In this document: positions 49,342-60,462 of the stretch, one piece after another
Layout of the letters: every line of letters begins with the position of its first letter
Position numbering within the stretch: position 1 is the first letter of the stretch
Source: Blastomyces gilchristii SLH14081
Lineage: Eukaryota > Ascomycota > Eurotiomycetes > Onygenales > Ajellomycetaceae
DNA: 64,000 bases
NCBI RefSeq assembly: GCF_000003855.2
Contig: NW_003101681.1
Span: 2,053,893 to 2,117,892, forward strand
Direction: 5' to 3'
Notes under the pieces: generated by a model
Databases searched by the model: none
What the model saw: only the letters and a program-made list of their open reading frames with translations
Told to the model about the DNA's origin: nothing
Made by a program: the position numbers and the translations under genes

Positions 49342-49599
49342 TGTAAGAATAAGTGCTTACAGATGATTATTCAGGTGTTTGCAGCTTGATGTGATATATA
49401 CTATTAACTACTAGAAGTATTCACAGTAGAAAGATAAAATGTAGAGATTAAATATATAATAGTATTCAAGCTGAGTTGTAAATAGTATTCATGAACTTCA
49501 GTCTATATAGTTGTGTGTAGTCAAGGGCCGCTAGCCCTATTGGTTACATGAGAGATAGAAATAGAGGTAAAGGATCCGCGAGAAGCGGGATTTCTTACA
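49342..49599 (-). repeat. gypsy-N 5' LTR
   Basis: 258 bp. The right half keeps CpG and GG/CC-containing sequence (GGATCCGCGAGAAGCGGG near 49572-49589), so it is far less mutated than the other LTR copies. Confidence 0.93.
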
Positions 49600-49781
49600 C
49601 AAATACTGATGTGTCTAGAAATCCTACCAACAACGCGCAAGATAAGAATAAGAAAGACAAGGATAAAGAGAAAGATAATGACAAGAACAAGAACACTGAA
49701 TTCAAACCTGAATGTAGAGGTAATGATGCGAGGATCTGCTATCATTGTCAAAAGTTTGATTATATTCAGACTGACTGTTGA
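49600..49781 (+). pseudogene. copia-2 gag C-terminus with CCHC zinc knuckle
   Basis: Resumes gag after gypsy-N. A Lys/Asp/Asn-rich linker leads to a knuckle CYHCQKFDYIQTDC (intact families have CX2CX4HX4C; here the pattern is slightly decayed) at about 49737-49778. The open frame from 49548 reads out of the gypsy-N LTR into gag and is therefore an accidental fusion. TGA follows at a probable Trp position. Confidence 0.75.
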
Positions 49782-52700
49782 AAGAAATATTCTGAGAAAC
49801 ATTCTTCAAATTCGAATTTCAACATCAATAGAAACAAGAATAAAGACAAGGATGTAAAGAATACAGGTGCTGCTTCTGTTCACAATGTCATGAAGCAAGT
49901 ATTTTACATCAAAGAAAAGGTCTATGCAAGTGATCAGACAGGAAAAGATACCTGAATTCTAGACTCTGAATTAGATGCTCATATCACATCTCACAGAGAT
50001 CTTGTTGTGACAAAACCTTAGAAGATGAAAGTGATGTTGAAAATAACAGACAGAATGATAATCTCTGCTACAGCTATAGAAGATATGAAGATTTCAGTAA
50101 AAGAGATAAATATGCTGTTAAATGATATTCACTATGTTCTGAAGTTAGAAGTGAACCTTATGAGTATAAGTAAGCTTGTATGTCAGAGTTATATCTATAA
50201 GCAGTTGATATATGAGAATAATTATACTATGTTAATTATATCTCCTGATCACATATTCTCATTTACAGTAAGATTAAATGAGAATGATATCTATGAGATG
50301 AAAAGACTAGTTATATACAGAGACTTGATCTGATTTACTATACTTAATAATGATTTTGAACCTGCAAACACATTACAGATGAAAGATAACACAATATTGA
50401 CACTATCTGAAAGAAATGATATAAAGATTATAGAACTTATAATGATGCAATAATATTAAAAGCTAGAATATCTAAATTCTGTGAATATTGTAAAAATGAT
50501 AGTAGATTCATGTCTAGAGATGAGAATTATTGATCAATGAGCTTTATCATTCTGTAAAGTCTATATTCAGATAAAAATAACATATTCAACTTTTATATCT
50601 ATGATATGAGCTGTTAAGCTAGTAATGAGATTCTTCATTAATCTGGCAGAGAGTGGAAAAACACTTTTCAACAGAAATGACACTCTCACTAGAGAGAATA
50701 TAAGCTACTGATTAAGTATAATAGATAATATAATCTATTATAGATGAACAATTCTTATAATAAGAAAGAGAGAATCTACTACAAGATTAATGAACTTTAT
50801 CATAAGTATTGAGATAATTATACAATGTTGAGTTAGAACTCTACACTGAGATAATGAAGAAGAGTTCAAAAGTCAAGAACTTAAGACCTACTATCAGAGC
50901 AAAGAAATAATATATGAAATGACTATATCTGATATATCACAATCAAATGACTCAGTGAAACATGTGAATTGAATAGTTGTAGAAAAGATATAAAGCCTAC
51001 TATTTAATAGTGAATTAGAAAGAGAACTTTGAGATGAAGTAATACAAGTTATAATCATGATAATCAACACATTCTCAATATTAATAAAGATATTTAAATA
51101 TAAGAAAGAAACATTACTTATATCTTTTAAAGTGTGAACTGAGATGCAATCTTCTATTCATTGAATACAGAGATGAGAGTGCAAGATCTATAAAAAGAAT
51201 TTAAAAGTGTTGAATAAGCTTACAGATAGAACTGATAGCAGGAAATGACAGCTAATTGAATATCAAGAATTATATCAATATTGTGTGTGAGATTCTGTTG
51301 TATATTATCTTAAGATTGCATGAGATGTCATATTTAATGAAGCTCTTGACATGAGTGTAAATACATCTGTAAATACAGTGAGAGAATTCAATGAATTATC
51401 TGATGAATTGAATATTCTGAATATCAGAGAGAGATGACAGCACTGCTTACTATAATATCTAGTGAAGAAAAAGTCAGATGTTTTAAAGATAATTGTAAAT
51501 AAGAACTTAGAGAGTGTAATTAATTCAATCTATCTTCTAGATAATAAAATACAGCTTGTTATAAATGAAGAGTCTGAAGACTCTGTTAATAAGAATGATT
51601 CTATTCTAAGTGTTCTGATAGACTGATTAACTATGCTGATGAAAGTCAAGAGAAGCTCAGACTGAGACTATTAACATGAGATAATAAAAAAGAAGATTAA
51701 GATATTTGAATAGAAGAAGATATATATTATTGTTAAGAAGGCTCTGAAAATGAATATTCTTACAGATAAATGAGTATATGATTGAAAATTCAATAATAAG
51801 AAGAAAATCATTCACTTTAGAGCTTGCTGAGTGATTAGAGAGTTCTTGCAACAGCAGAGTATTTATTATATAAGATTGTATACTGCAGTGATATCAGAGC
51901 CTACATCACACAGTCTATTTACTATATTAACTGTCAAAGAATGAAAGATCAAATTGATTGACTATGTATCCGCATTTTTAAATAACACACTATCACAGAA
52001 TAAGATGATCTATATACAACTATCTACAGGTGTTAAGCATAACAGAGAGAACTTAGTGAGACTACTCTATCAGAGTCTATATGAAATGAAGTAAGTTGTG
52101 AAAGTATGATATTTTCTAGCAATGAAACACCTCATCACATTGAAATTCAAGATATTATCTTATGATGACAGATTTCTATATCACTCTGTTTATAAGATCT
52201 ATCTGATATTATATATTAATGATTGTCAGGTGATGAGATCTCAAGAACAGCAATTAAACTGAGTATTAAAAGAGATTGCAAAGAGATTTGAGACAAAGAA
52301 TATTGAAGAGACTAAGTCATATCTTGAAATGAAGATTAAATGTCAGAGAAATGATGATTTAGTGATTACACAGAGCTGTTATATTAAGAAGATTCTTGAA
52401 GATTTTGACATGAATAAGATAAATTCAGCTGACATCTCAATGATAACTGATATACAACTGGAATTCTCATCTGATGAGAGAGAAGGATTGAATGATGACT
52501 TTACAGCTATGAGATATTATCAAGAATTGAAATCATTACAATATTTAATCTCAAGCAGCTGGTCAGATCTGGTGTTCATGATTAACTATCTCTTATATTT
52601 TAACTCACATCTGTATAAGACATGTTGGACAGCATTGAAGCATGTTCTATATTATGTCAAGAAGACAAAAAACCATGGTATATTGTACAAGAAGGAGATA

Positions 52701-53204
52701 GAAGATGACCTGAGTTCTATGACATACTGTGATTCAGACTGAATGAAGGCAGATTCTCAATACAAATTGACTACTGACTATGTTATATTGATTAACAGGT
52801 CACTGATTTCATGATGATTGCAGAGACAGACATCTATTGTTAAATCAATCACAGAAGTCAAATATATTGCAGTTAGTGAGACAGCTTGTGAGATAATCTG
52901 ATTGAATAATATGTTATATAATACTGAGTTGATGAATGATGGAAAAGTGAAAATATGCTCACATCTATGAGTTGATAATAAGAGAGCAATTGATCTAGCA
53001 AAGAGAGAATTCTTAATGTGAAGATTGCATCACATTGAGATTAGATATTATATTCTTCACAATTTGATTGAAAAAGAGGAAATCATGATGAAACATGTTG
53101 ATTCTACAGTGAACATAGCTGACGGGCTCACCAAGTCACTGATGAAGCCTGTGTTTGAAGATTTTGTCAAAAGGATTGGTTTGAAAGAGATCAGAAAGGA
53201 ATGA
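49782..53204 (+). pseudogene. copia-2 pol remnant
   Basis: Protease signature WILDSELDAHITSH near 49953-49996 (WxLDSGAxxH in intact copia; Gly to Glu). A 102-codon open stretch at 50025-50333 covers the protease end and the pre-integrase region. Integrase core lies near 50400-51200. Reverse transcriptase runs through about 51900-52650, with a 137-codon open frame at 52329-52742 including SLQYLISSSWSDL. RNase H follows, and the C-terminus IADGLTKSLMKPVFEDFV near 53117-53170 is almost unmutated. The frame ends at a TGA at 53202-53204 that may itself be a mutated Trp. Confidence 0.85.
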
Positions 53205-53409
53205 TTGAATGATAATAATAATACAGCAGATCAATGGATTTTGCATGTATTTCTTGATTTTTACAGTTATTGCTGTACAGACGCCTTTCCTAATGAGGAA
53301 ATCAGGGTCTGATTCATGTAATTAATTATTATTGCATTTTTGAAAGATTTGAGGATGGGGGAGGCCCCGGGTGGCGGCTTATTATAGGCCACAGTGTAGC
53401 AAGGGGGGG

Positions 53410-53521
53410 TGTTGGTGATTACTACACCTACCCTAGTCACGTGCCACCCCAACCTATCCATTTAGTGTAACTCGCGTAGATAGATTACACACACACAACA
53501 CAACAACGTTATCCTCCAAGA
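53410..53521 (+). repeat. copia-2 3' LTR
   Basis: 112 bp, TGTTGGTGATT...TCCTCCAAGA. The least mutated LTR of the family and a good guide to the original sequence. Confidence 0.93.
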
Positions 53522-53526
53522 ACAAG

Positions 53527-54517
53527 GAGTCAGTTGACGTGTAACCTGTAAAGTTTGGTCCTGATCTCAAACACAGTGCTGAGGTGCGCTCACTAGAGAG
53601 AGTGAGTGTGCTTGGCACAGTTACAGCTTAACTAAAGCTAGTTCAAATCCCAGAGGCTTGAGAATGAAATATAATAGTATTATAGCTTAAATTCTTAGCA
53701 CTAATCAAACCTTTTGAGAGAATCCTCTGTACATACTCTAAATATAATTCTTAATATAATTAACTTAATTTTCTTTGTGAATTTTATGAAATTTGACTAC
53801 AGAGTTATTAAGTAGTAAACAGATGTATGAGTAGATGATTTATATGAATAGCCTATAGGTGATGGATTACATTGTATAGTTAATTAAAGTTTAAACAAAA
53901 AATAGCAAGAAAATAATAATTTCTGTATATTATCTTCAATTTCATTTTGTGTTTTTCTCATTTCCCGCATGTTTACAGATCGTTCCAGGTTCAACGTGAT
54001 GATGCAGATCTGGCTCAAAAGACAGTTGCATTAACTCCACGCCCAGATCGACAAGAGCTGGCTTGCGGTTGGGGACGGGAAATGGGGAACCTGGGACTTG
54101 CTCCTCCCTCCCTCCGACTGGCTGCAGCCTCTTCCAGGTTCGGCATCAGAACATCATGCAGCCTTCGCGAAGCTTGTCCGCAATGGGGAGGTAGTTAGAT
54201 GGAAATGCCACCCCAGAGAGGGGAACCCATAACCCTGGACTGCTCCGTCTGGGCCTCAAGCAGCAGTACGGTTAAATATGGGGTTAGGCAAAAAAAAAAA
54301 AAAAAAAAAAAAAAAAGGCTCTGCTCGACGTCCCTGTTTGTGTCTCCAGACTCTACAGGCGGAGATCCGTACTCCCAGCCCATGAACATAAATATACATA
54401 TACGACCCTGCCGCCAGTTGTCGTGATGTGCTTCTTATTCTCAATATTAAGCTCGTTACTTCTGGGATTAATCTACGCTGGGTATTCAAGCCCTTATTGA
54501 GCGAAGCCACGCCCACC
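53527..54517. other. Unique sequence between repeat block and DPP V gene; promoter region
   Basis: Host sequence with no recognisable gene. Near 53640-53660 there is a box-B-like string (AGTTCAAATCCC) without a convincing tRNA fold. 53680-53940 is AT-rich. From about 53960 base composition becomes balanced. A 27-base A tract lies at 54290-54316. The last several hundred bases should hold the promoter and 5' UTR of the peptidase gene; I see no confident TATA or activator site. Confidence 0.5.
54290..54316 (+). repeat. A27 homopolymer
   Basis: Uninterrupted run of 27 A about 200 bp upstream of the peptidase ATG. Could be a polymorphic microsatellite, a nucleosome-excluding promoter tract or the tail of an old retroposon. 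Confidence 0.95.
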
Positions 54518-57177
54518 ATGGCTATTTTATCATGGCTTTCCGCCGCGGCGCTGATGTCATCGGCGCTGGCGATGACCCCTGAGTAAGCTTCATTTGTTTA
54601 CAATATATGTTCGGTTTGATTGAATGATTCTTTAGTGTATCATACTCACACAATTTGGGTGTATAGGCAGTTCATCTCGGCTCCTCGACGAGCTGAAGCG
54701 ATCCCGAATCCATCAGGAGTGAGTGATTCTTCTTTCTTTTTCCCTTCTTTAACCATTTTGCTCGTGTGGTCACAGTTGTATTTATTTGGTTTCATACTCT
54801 CTGACTTCAATTGCTGTAGAAACTGGCTGTTTTTCACGTCTCTCAATATTCATTTGAAAAGCATGATACCATCAAAAACGAGTGGAATTTACTTGACTTG
54901 AAAACAGGGGACATTAGCCTTCTCACCGACGATGGCAGTGTTTCGGAGATCCTTTGGCTACCGGGAGACAGGGACGGCCATGAAATTCTCTATGTCAATA
55001 GCACCAGCTCGGAGGTGCCTGGTGGGGTTGACCTATGGACTTCTGATGTTAGACGTTTTGAAAGACGGTAGGTTTCTCGGCTACATTTGTTCGCCACGAG
55101 TGCAACAGCTAACAGTTGCTACAGTCGTAAGGTTGCCTCGTTTAATGGTCCCCTGCAAGGTTTCAAGGCTGTGAAGACCAGATCAGGCGATATCAAGTTC
55201 GTAGCCTATGGTCAATCGACAAGTGATGGTAAACTTTACAACAAAGAGCAGGCAGAGAAGCGATTGAGCTCAGCTCGCATTTACGACAGTCTCTATCCTC
55301 GCCATTGGGATTATTGGTTGACTACAGAATTCAATGCTGTCTTCTCCGGAACGTTGGAGAGAAGACGCGGCCATGAGTACACTTTCGACGGGAAGCTCAA
55401 CAACCTTGTTGCTCCCGTAAAGTATGCTGAATCTCCGGGCCCACCATTTGGAGGCGCGGGCGACTATGATCTGTCCCCGGATGGGAAGACTGTTGCGTTC
55501 ATGAGCAAAGCTCCAGAGCTTCCCAAGGCCAACCTCACCACTAGCTACATCTTCATTGTACCTCACGATGGGTCTTCGGTTGCTATTCCCATTAATGGAC
55601 CTGAGAGTTCCGCTGCTGCGGATGGCATTGTTGGTGCTTCATCTAGTCCCGTCTTTTCCCCCGATAGCAAGAAGATCGCATATCTTCAAATGGAGGAACG
55701 CAACTACGAGTCTGACCGCAGAATCGTCTATATTGCCACCTTGGACGGAGGCAGGATTGTCAGCCTTGCTAGTAAATGGGATAGGTCCCCAGACAGCCTT
55801 AAATGGACACCCGACGGAAAGACTTTATACATGTCTGTCGAGGACCGAGCTCGTGGTAGATTATTTACCCTACCCACCGATGCAGGCGCGGATTACGTAC
55901 CCGAAAACTTCACAGACCACGGTATTGTTCGCGCTTATCACTTCCTCAAGGACTCGACTTCCGTTCTTACTACCGCAACTACTCTCTGGTCTAACGCCAT
56001 TTACACCATTGCATCTCCTGATAATGAACCCAAAGTTTTGTTCTCTGCAAACGAACATGATCCGGAATTGAAGGGCTTGGGGCCTGAAGATATCGATGAG
56101 TTCTACTACGATGGAAATTGGACCAAGGTTGGTCCTTCTTTATATCTTCGCATTTGCCAATGATTAACTAACGGATCAATAGGTTCATGCCTGGATTGTG
56201 AAACCTGAAGGCTTCTGTGAAACTAAGAAATATCCTCTCGCTTTCCTTATCCACGGTGGGCCCCAAGGATCATGGGGAGATTCATGGAGCACGAGATGGA
56301 ACCCGAAGGTTATTGCGGATCAAGGCTACGTTGTGGTGGCACTCAATCCCACAGGCAGCACCGGATTCGGGGAAGAATTTTGTGACAGAATTCAGAACGA
56401 CTGGGGTAAGATCAGACCCGCCAAGCGCGACTCCTGCTCTTTAAAATACCCTCACCGCTAACAATGTATTATTTTGATACAGGTGGAGCTCCCTATGATG
56501 ACCTTGTCAAGGGTTGGGAATATATTAAGGAAAATTTTAAATATATTGATACCGATAATGCTGTTGCTCTCGGAGCAAGCTACGGTGGTTTCATGGTCAA
56601 CTGGATCCAAGGGATGCCATTCGGTCGCAAGTTCAAAGCTCTCGTTTCCCATGATGGCACCTTCGTTGCAGCAGCTAAGATCGCCACCGAAGAACTATGG
56701 TTTATGGAACGTGAGGTACGTTATCCCTAACCAACGCCAGCAAAATCCATATGATTCCTATCAACTTGTCTCTTCCTACAATATATCGCCCTTTTAACGT
56801 ATAAATATCAGTTCAACGGCACCTTCTGGGAAGCGCGCAAGAACTTCGAACGCTTCGATCCCTCCGCCCCTGAAAATATCCTGCAATTTGCAACCCCCAT
56901 GCTCGTCATCCACAGCGATCTTGACTACCGTCTTGCTGTGGCTGAGGGTCTCTCTCTGTTCAACATCCTCCAGGAACGGGGTGTCCCGAGTCGCTTCCTC
57001 AACTTCCCAGATGAGAACCACTGGGTTCTCAGCAAAGAGAACAGCCTGGTCTGGCATCAACAGGTTCTCGGCTGGGTTAATAAATATTCGGGTATTGAAG
57101 CAAGCAACCCCGACGCAGTTAAGCTAACCGACACGGTTGTGCCCGTGGTGGATATTGATGCTGGGCCTAATATTTAA
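54518..57177 (+). CDS. dpp5: Dipeptidyl-peptidase V, secreted serine peptidase (S9C)
   Basis: Seven exons: 54518-54582, 54667-54718, 54820-55067, 55125-56127, 56183-56405, 56483-56715, 56812-57177; all introns are GT-AG and the phases join to 729 codons, close to the 721 aa of Aspergillus DPP V. The start ATG has context CCACCATGG and begins a signal peptide (about residues 1-18, Ala-rich, ending SSALA). An N-terminal beta-propeller is followed by an alpha/beta-hydrolase domain. The triad is Ser563 in GASYGGF, Asp646 in HSDLDYRL and His678 in DENHW, with the same spacing as the A. fumigatus enzyme. It releases X-Ala, His-Ser and Ser-Tyr-type dipeptides outside the cell. It is the first host gene after the repeat block, about 1 kb from copia-2. 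Convergent with the next gene. Confidence 0.95.
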
Positions 57178-57865
57178 TTCGCCCACGTGCATACATATCA
57201 ACCCGATGTAGCAGGTGTATTCTCAATACATTTTCAGTCTAGATACACTTCTACTTCAAATGCCGTTTTGAATTGATCTATGCTCACCTTTCCGGATATT
57301 TTTGTCCCTTTTCTTTTAATTGTATATACATATCACACTCTTATTCTCTTATTCTTTGCCATATATATATACCCGGCTTGGCCCTAACTAAAGGGGATTT
57401 CCACCACGGGTTTCTGATCCCACGTTACCTCTAGAGCAGTATGTTTTCATTGCGTGCAAGCCTTATTCGTGGTGAGTCCCTCGGAGGGAGTGGACTTAAA
57501 GCTTGAGGAAGGTAATACAATGCCGTTAAACAATACATCACCAAATCAAGAGAAGCAAAGGACTGGGAAAAGAGAAAAAGTATGGAAAGTACTCGAAGCG
57601 TGGGTATTATGTGAACTTTCTAACAAGCCAAGGAAGGCTACTGCAAACATTATTATTCCCTCTAGCTTTGCTTTCAAGACCCGGCAGGTAGGGAACACAT
57701 CAAGGGGTAAAAGAACAATAACAGGCCCCCTTTTGCATGGCCCCTTAATTAGCTTCAGCTATGTCGTAACCTTGCTGTTTCTCTGTAGGAAATGAGAGAA
57801 AACCTTTCAAGAAGAACAAAAACAAAATCGAAACCAAGCAGGGAAGATATATATCCCGGATCAAG
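57178..57865. other. Intergenic region between convergent genes
   Basis: 3' UTRs and terminators of the peptidase (plus) and dynein chain (minus) genes. T-rich and AT-rich stretches near 57290-57370 may serve polyadenylation. No further gene supported. Confidence 0.6.
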
Positions 57866-59893
57866 CTAATAATTCGGACCGGGGCGCGGACTCCCGGCTG
57901 TTTTCTTGTTGACGAGACCGGCGAAGAAGCTCGCAAGAGCTTGATTCTGCATTTTGTCGTCGCCGGTCCCACTTCCTGGAGAAGTTGTAGGTGTTTGGGG
58001 TAAAGTATCTTGGCGAACTGGCGTTCGATTCGCTTCTCGTTCCTGTGATGGGAGATGGAGCAGTTAGCCAAACGGGGGTGTGTTTGGTATCCATGCCTGG
58101 AGGGGAGAATAGTTTTTTACCTTCAGCTTTCTCAACATATCATCTGCATCAACTTGAATGCCTCCCATATTAAACTGCACGGGTCCAATGTGTTCATTCA
58201 CACGAGAGGGCTCGTCTAGAGAGATATTATTTTCCTGATCCTTAAGCAAGCCTCCCTTGCGCAACTGCTTGTCTCGCTGCTCGTCTTCAGCTTTGAGCTG
58301 ATCAAGAACCTGGAGTTGGTCGGATAAAAAGGATTGCATATCCCGCGTTTCAACTTCGATCGCCTTGTCCCCTCCGGGCTGGGAACTTCGGGCAATGGAT
58401 AGGTCCCGCTTAGGATCTCGGATGGTTTGTTCGTAGATAAGCGTGGCGCTGCTGCCGTCTTCCATAGCCTCTTGCTCAGGATTGCTTCTAGCGTTTCCTT
58501 CATCGGGATTACCATCAGTCTCGGATACTCCGTGGAATTGTTTGGGCTTATCCTGAATCTCGATGGACCAGCCTGTCCCAACTCCTTCCATATCAAACCC
58601 TTCTCTGATTATTCGGATTTTCCCCCATGAGTCCCAGTTCGACGGGATTAATATCTTATCTCTATCAATGACATTGTGTTTCAGAGATTGTCTCTTTAGT
58701 AACGAGTGAATCCCAAGAGAGGAGTGGATTAAGCTTTGTAACGAGTTGGCAAGGAATGGTGTTGTGTATATGAGCGAGGCGCCGTCTATAAGGCGTAGGA
58801 TGGTCAGTATGTAGGTGAGTTGAGAGCTGAAGGAAAGCCATACGTTTTAGCAGGATCGTTCTCATAAACTGCAGAATAAAGTCGAACTCTTCCTCATGCC
58901 AGCCATGCTCTTTTTCCAGCTTTTCAATTTTTTCTGCCTACAGTCACATAATAGTGTTAGCAGCCCCCTGAATTCAAGTGAGTGGAAAAAGAATCGTCCA
59001 AAATTTCACATACGCCTTGACAAACAACACACATAGGGATCCCTAATCCTTCATCCCACTCTCCAGGACCAAGAGGGATTGTAACTGGTCCACCAGAGGT
59101 TGTCATTCCCCCGCCTGCTGAAGATGCAGGATCACCACCTCGTTTATGATCTCGCCATTCTGTCATAACTTCTTCCATTACCACTTTAGTTTCATCATCG
59201 AGGGAGATCAGCACAGAACGTAATAGGCGAAGCCATTCGCGTAGCTGCCGAACCCATGTCCAAGGATTTTCCCAGTCCAGTAATATCACTATCAGCGTCT
59301 CTGGTACAGTTTTCGGGGTTAGAAGCGGTTTGAGAAGTGGTGCGAAGGACGACGAAGGTTCGGACAGTAGGTAGATTGAAACGCGAGCAAGAATATCTAT
59401 GACAGGGTGTTAGTAAAATAACATACCCAACTGCGCAGATATGGTTGGCATTATATACCTTCTTGGTCGGCATCCAACACATCCTGATAAGTGTACCCGA
59501 GCGCGAACTGATTGGCAATGGGAGGCGCTCGTCCATTTCGACGCTCAGAGTGCATCCTAGGGTCGGACTCGTCTGATGACAGCGTCTCAAGAAACTCTCT
59601 CTGGCTATCCGGCGTACCTCCTAAAGCGTCCAACCTGGATCAGAAAGGAACGAAGTAGTTTGTTTTCATGATCCATGAGGCCTCCATTCATAACGTTTCC
59701 TTTTGAAGATACAGAGAGAAGTTCAAAGGCAGAGAAAACACGCACCCAAAACCAGTAAATTCTTTTCAGGCAACCGCTTCCCGCTTGCTACTCCATCCAG
59801 CATAGAGGACCATATATTTTTCTTTGCGCCATCTTTGCTCGATGGCCTGCTCCCCTGGCTCAGAATTGATGACCGTTGTCCTATTCCAACCAT
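57866..59893 (-). CDS. Cytoplasmic dynein light intermediate chain
   Basis: Six exons on the minus strand: 59893-59746, 59620-59459, 59396-59014, 58937-58844, 58785-58121, 58042-57866; phases join to 542 codons with GT-AG introns. The N-terminal region (SSMLDGVASGKRLPEKNLLVLGG) leads into a degenerate P-loop, GGTPDSQ, near residues 50-56. The Ras-like domain includes LLDWENPWTWVRQL, MCVVCQG and the HGASLIYTTPFLANSL block. The C-terminus ends in a Ser/Thr/Pro-rich tail and ALASFFAGLVNKK, matching the helix that binds cargo adaptors in fungal and animal chains. The protein links the dynein heavy chain to cargo on microtubules in the cytoplasm. The ATG at 59893 was chosen by homology of the following residues; an upstream in-frame ATG at 59980 would add 29 residues. 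Divergent from the Ist3 gene. Confidence 0.93.
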
Positions 59894-60462
59894 GCTGACG
59901 GCACCATGCCAACGCTTCGTAGGTACAGTGAGGAAGGAAACCAAAGATTCGCGGGAGCTTGAACTAAGACAAAATCGCACTGGTTCGAGAAATTATAAGT
60001 TGTGAGAAACTCTAGTTGCAACGGCACCGAAAAGGGAGAAGTACAAAGCTGGAGGGCGCAGGTGATGAAACTGCTAGATTGATCGATTCTTCATGTGCGT
60101 AATCCGTAAATATTATACTGCCTCTCAGATGATACTGGCGCGTACAGAATGTATAATCGCAAGTTGTCTTCAAGCGGATCGATTGGTCGTTGAAATAAAT
60201 AAACAAACTGAAGGTTCAAGGTTCCCCTGGTTCATTGTTTGTCCACTCTGACCTGATGTCACGCGTTTTTGCTCGCCGCATCCATCAACCATTCTTCTCC
60301 AACCTCCGAAAGCCAAAAACTCCACCCTACCACGACGACGCTACTACGCCATTTACGCAATCAATCTTTTCTACCAACCTAGAGTGGTAGAAGTCATTAG
60401 AAGATTAATAAGAGTTGTTATTCAGCACGCTGGTCAATTGGTCCCCATCTATTCCAAACGCA
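59894..60462. promoter_or_regulatory. Divergent promoter region between dynein chain and Ist3 genes
   Basis: About 570 bp shared by two divergent housekeeping genes. It holds both 5' UTRs. Pyrimidine-rich stretches near 60280-60320 and 60350-60380 lie upstream of the Ist3 ATG. No specific binding site can be asserted. Confidence 0.55.

Larger units (their letters stand above)
42353..49599 (-). mobile_element. Complete Ty3/gypsy element gypsy-N nested in copia-2 gag
   Basis: 7247-bp element on the minus strand with two 258-bp LTRs (42353-42610 and 49342-49599), TGTAAG...CTTACA ends, and a perfect 5-bp duplication caaat (42348-42352 and 49600-49604). It gives the full layout of this family: 5' LTR, gag/protease (about 49300-47900), RT and RNase H (about 47450-46130), integrase and chromodomain (about 46120-44400), post-pol region and 3' LTR. 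All frames are broken. This is the best reference copy for gypsy-I and gypsy-II. Confidence 0.95.
41068..53521 (+). mobile_element. Ty1/copia retrotransposon copia-2, split by gypsy-N
   Basis: 112-bp LTRs at 41068-41179 and 53410-53521, flanked by a 5-bp duplication (ataag left, acaag right, one C/T difference). Without gypsy-N and its 5-bp duplication the element is 5202 bp. Gag is cut at 42352/49600; pol follows. The 3' third and 3' LTR are markedly less mutated than the 5' part. A poly-G tract (AAGGGGGGG, 53401-53409) before the 3' LTR is the polypurine tract. Its right end is the border of the repeat block. Confidence 0.93.

Noticed and set aside
49521..49802. Minus-strand hydrophobic ORF
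   Set aside because: Antisense shadow of the copia gag and gypsy LTR junction.
1..53526. Centromere
   Set aside because: The AT-rich repeat block could resemble a fungal regional centromere, but dispersed RIP-mutated blocks are common in such genomes and nothing here is centromere-specific.
53640..53665. tRNA gene near the box-B-like string
   Set aside because: No box A at suitable distance and no cloverleaf could be drawn.
53947..54519. Small ORFs around the A27 tract
   Set aside because: They read through the homopolymer as poly-Lys or poly-Phe, have no recognisable domain and overlap each other on both strands.
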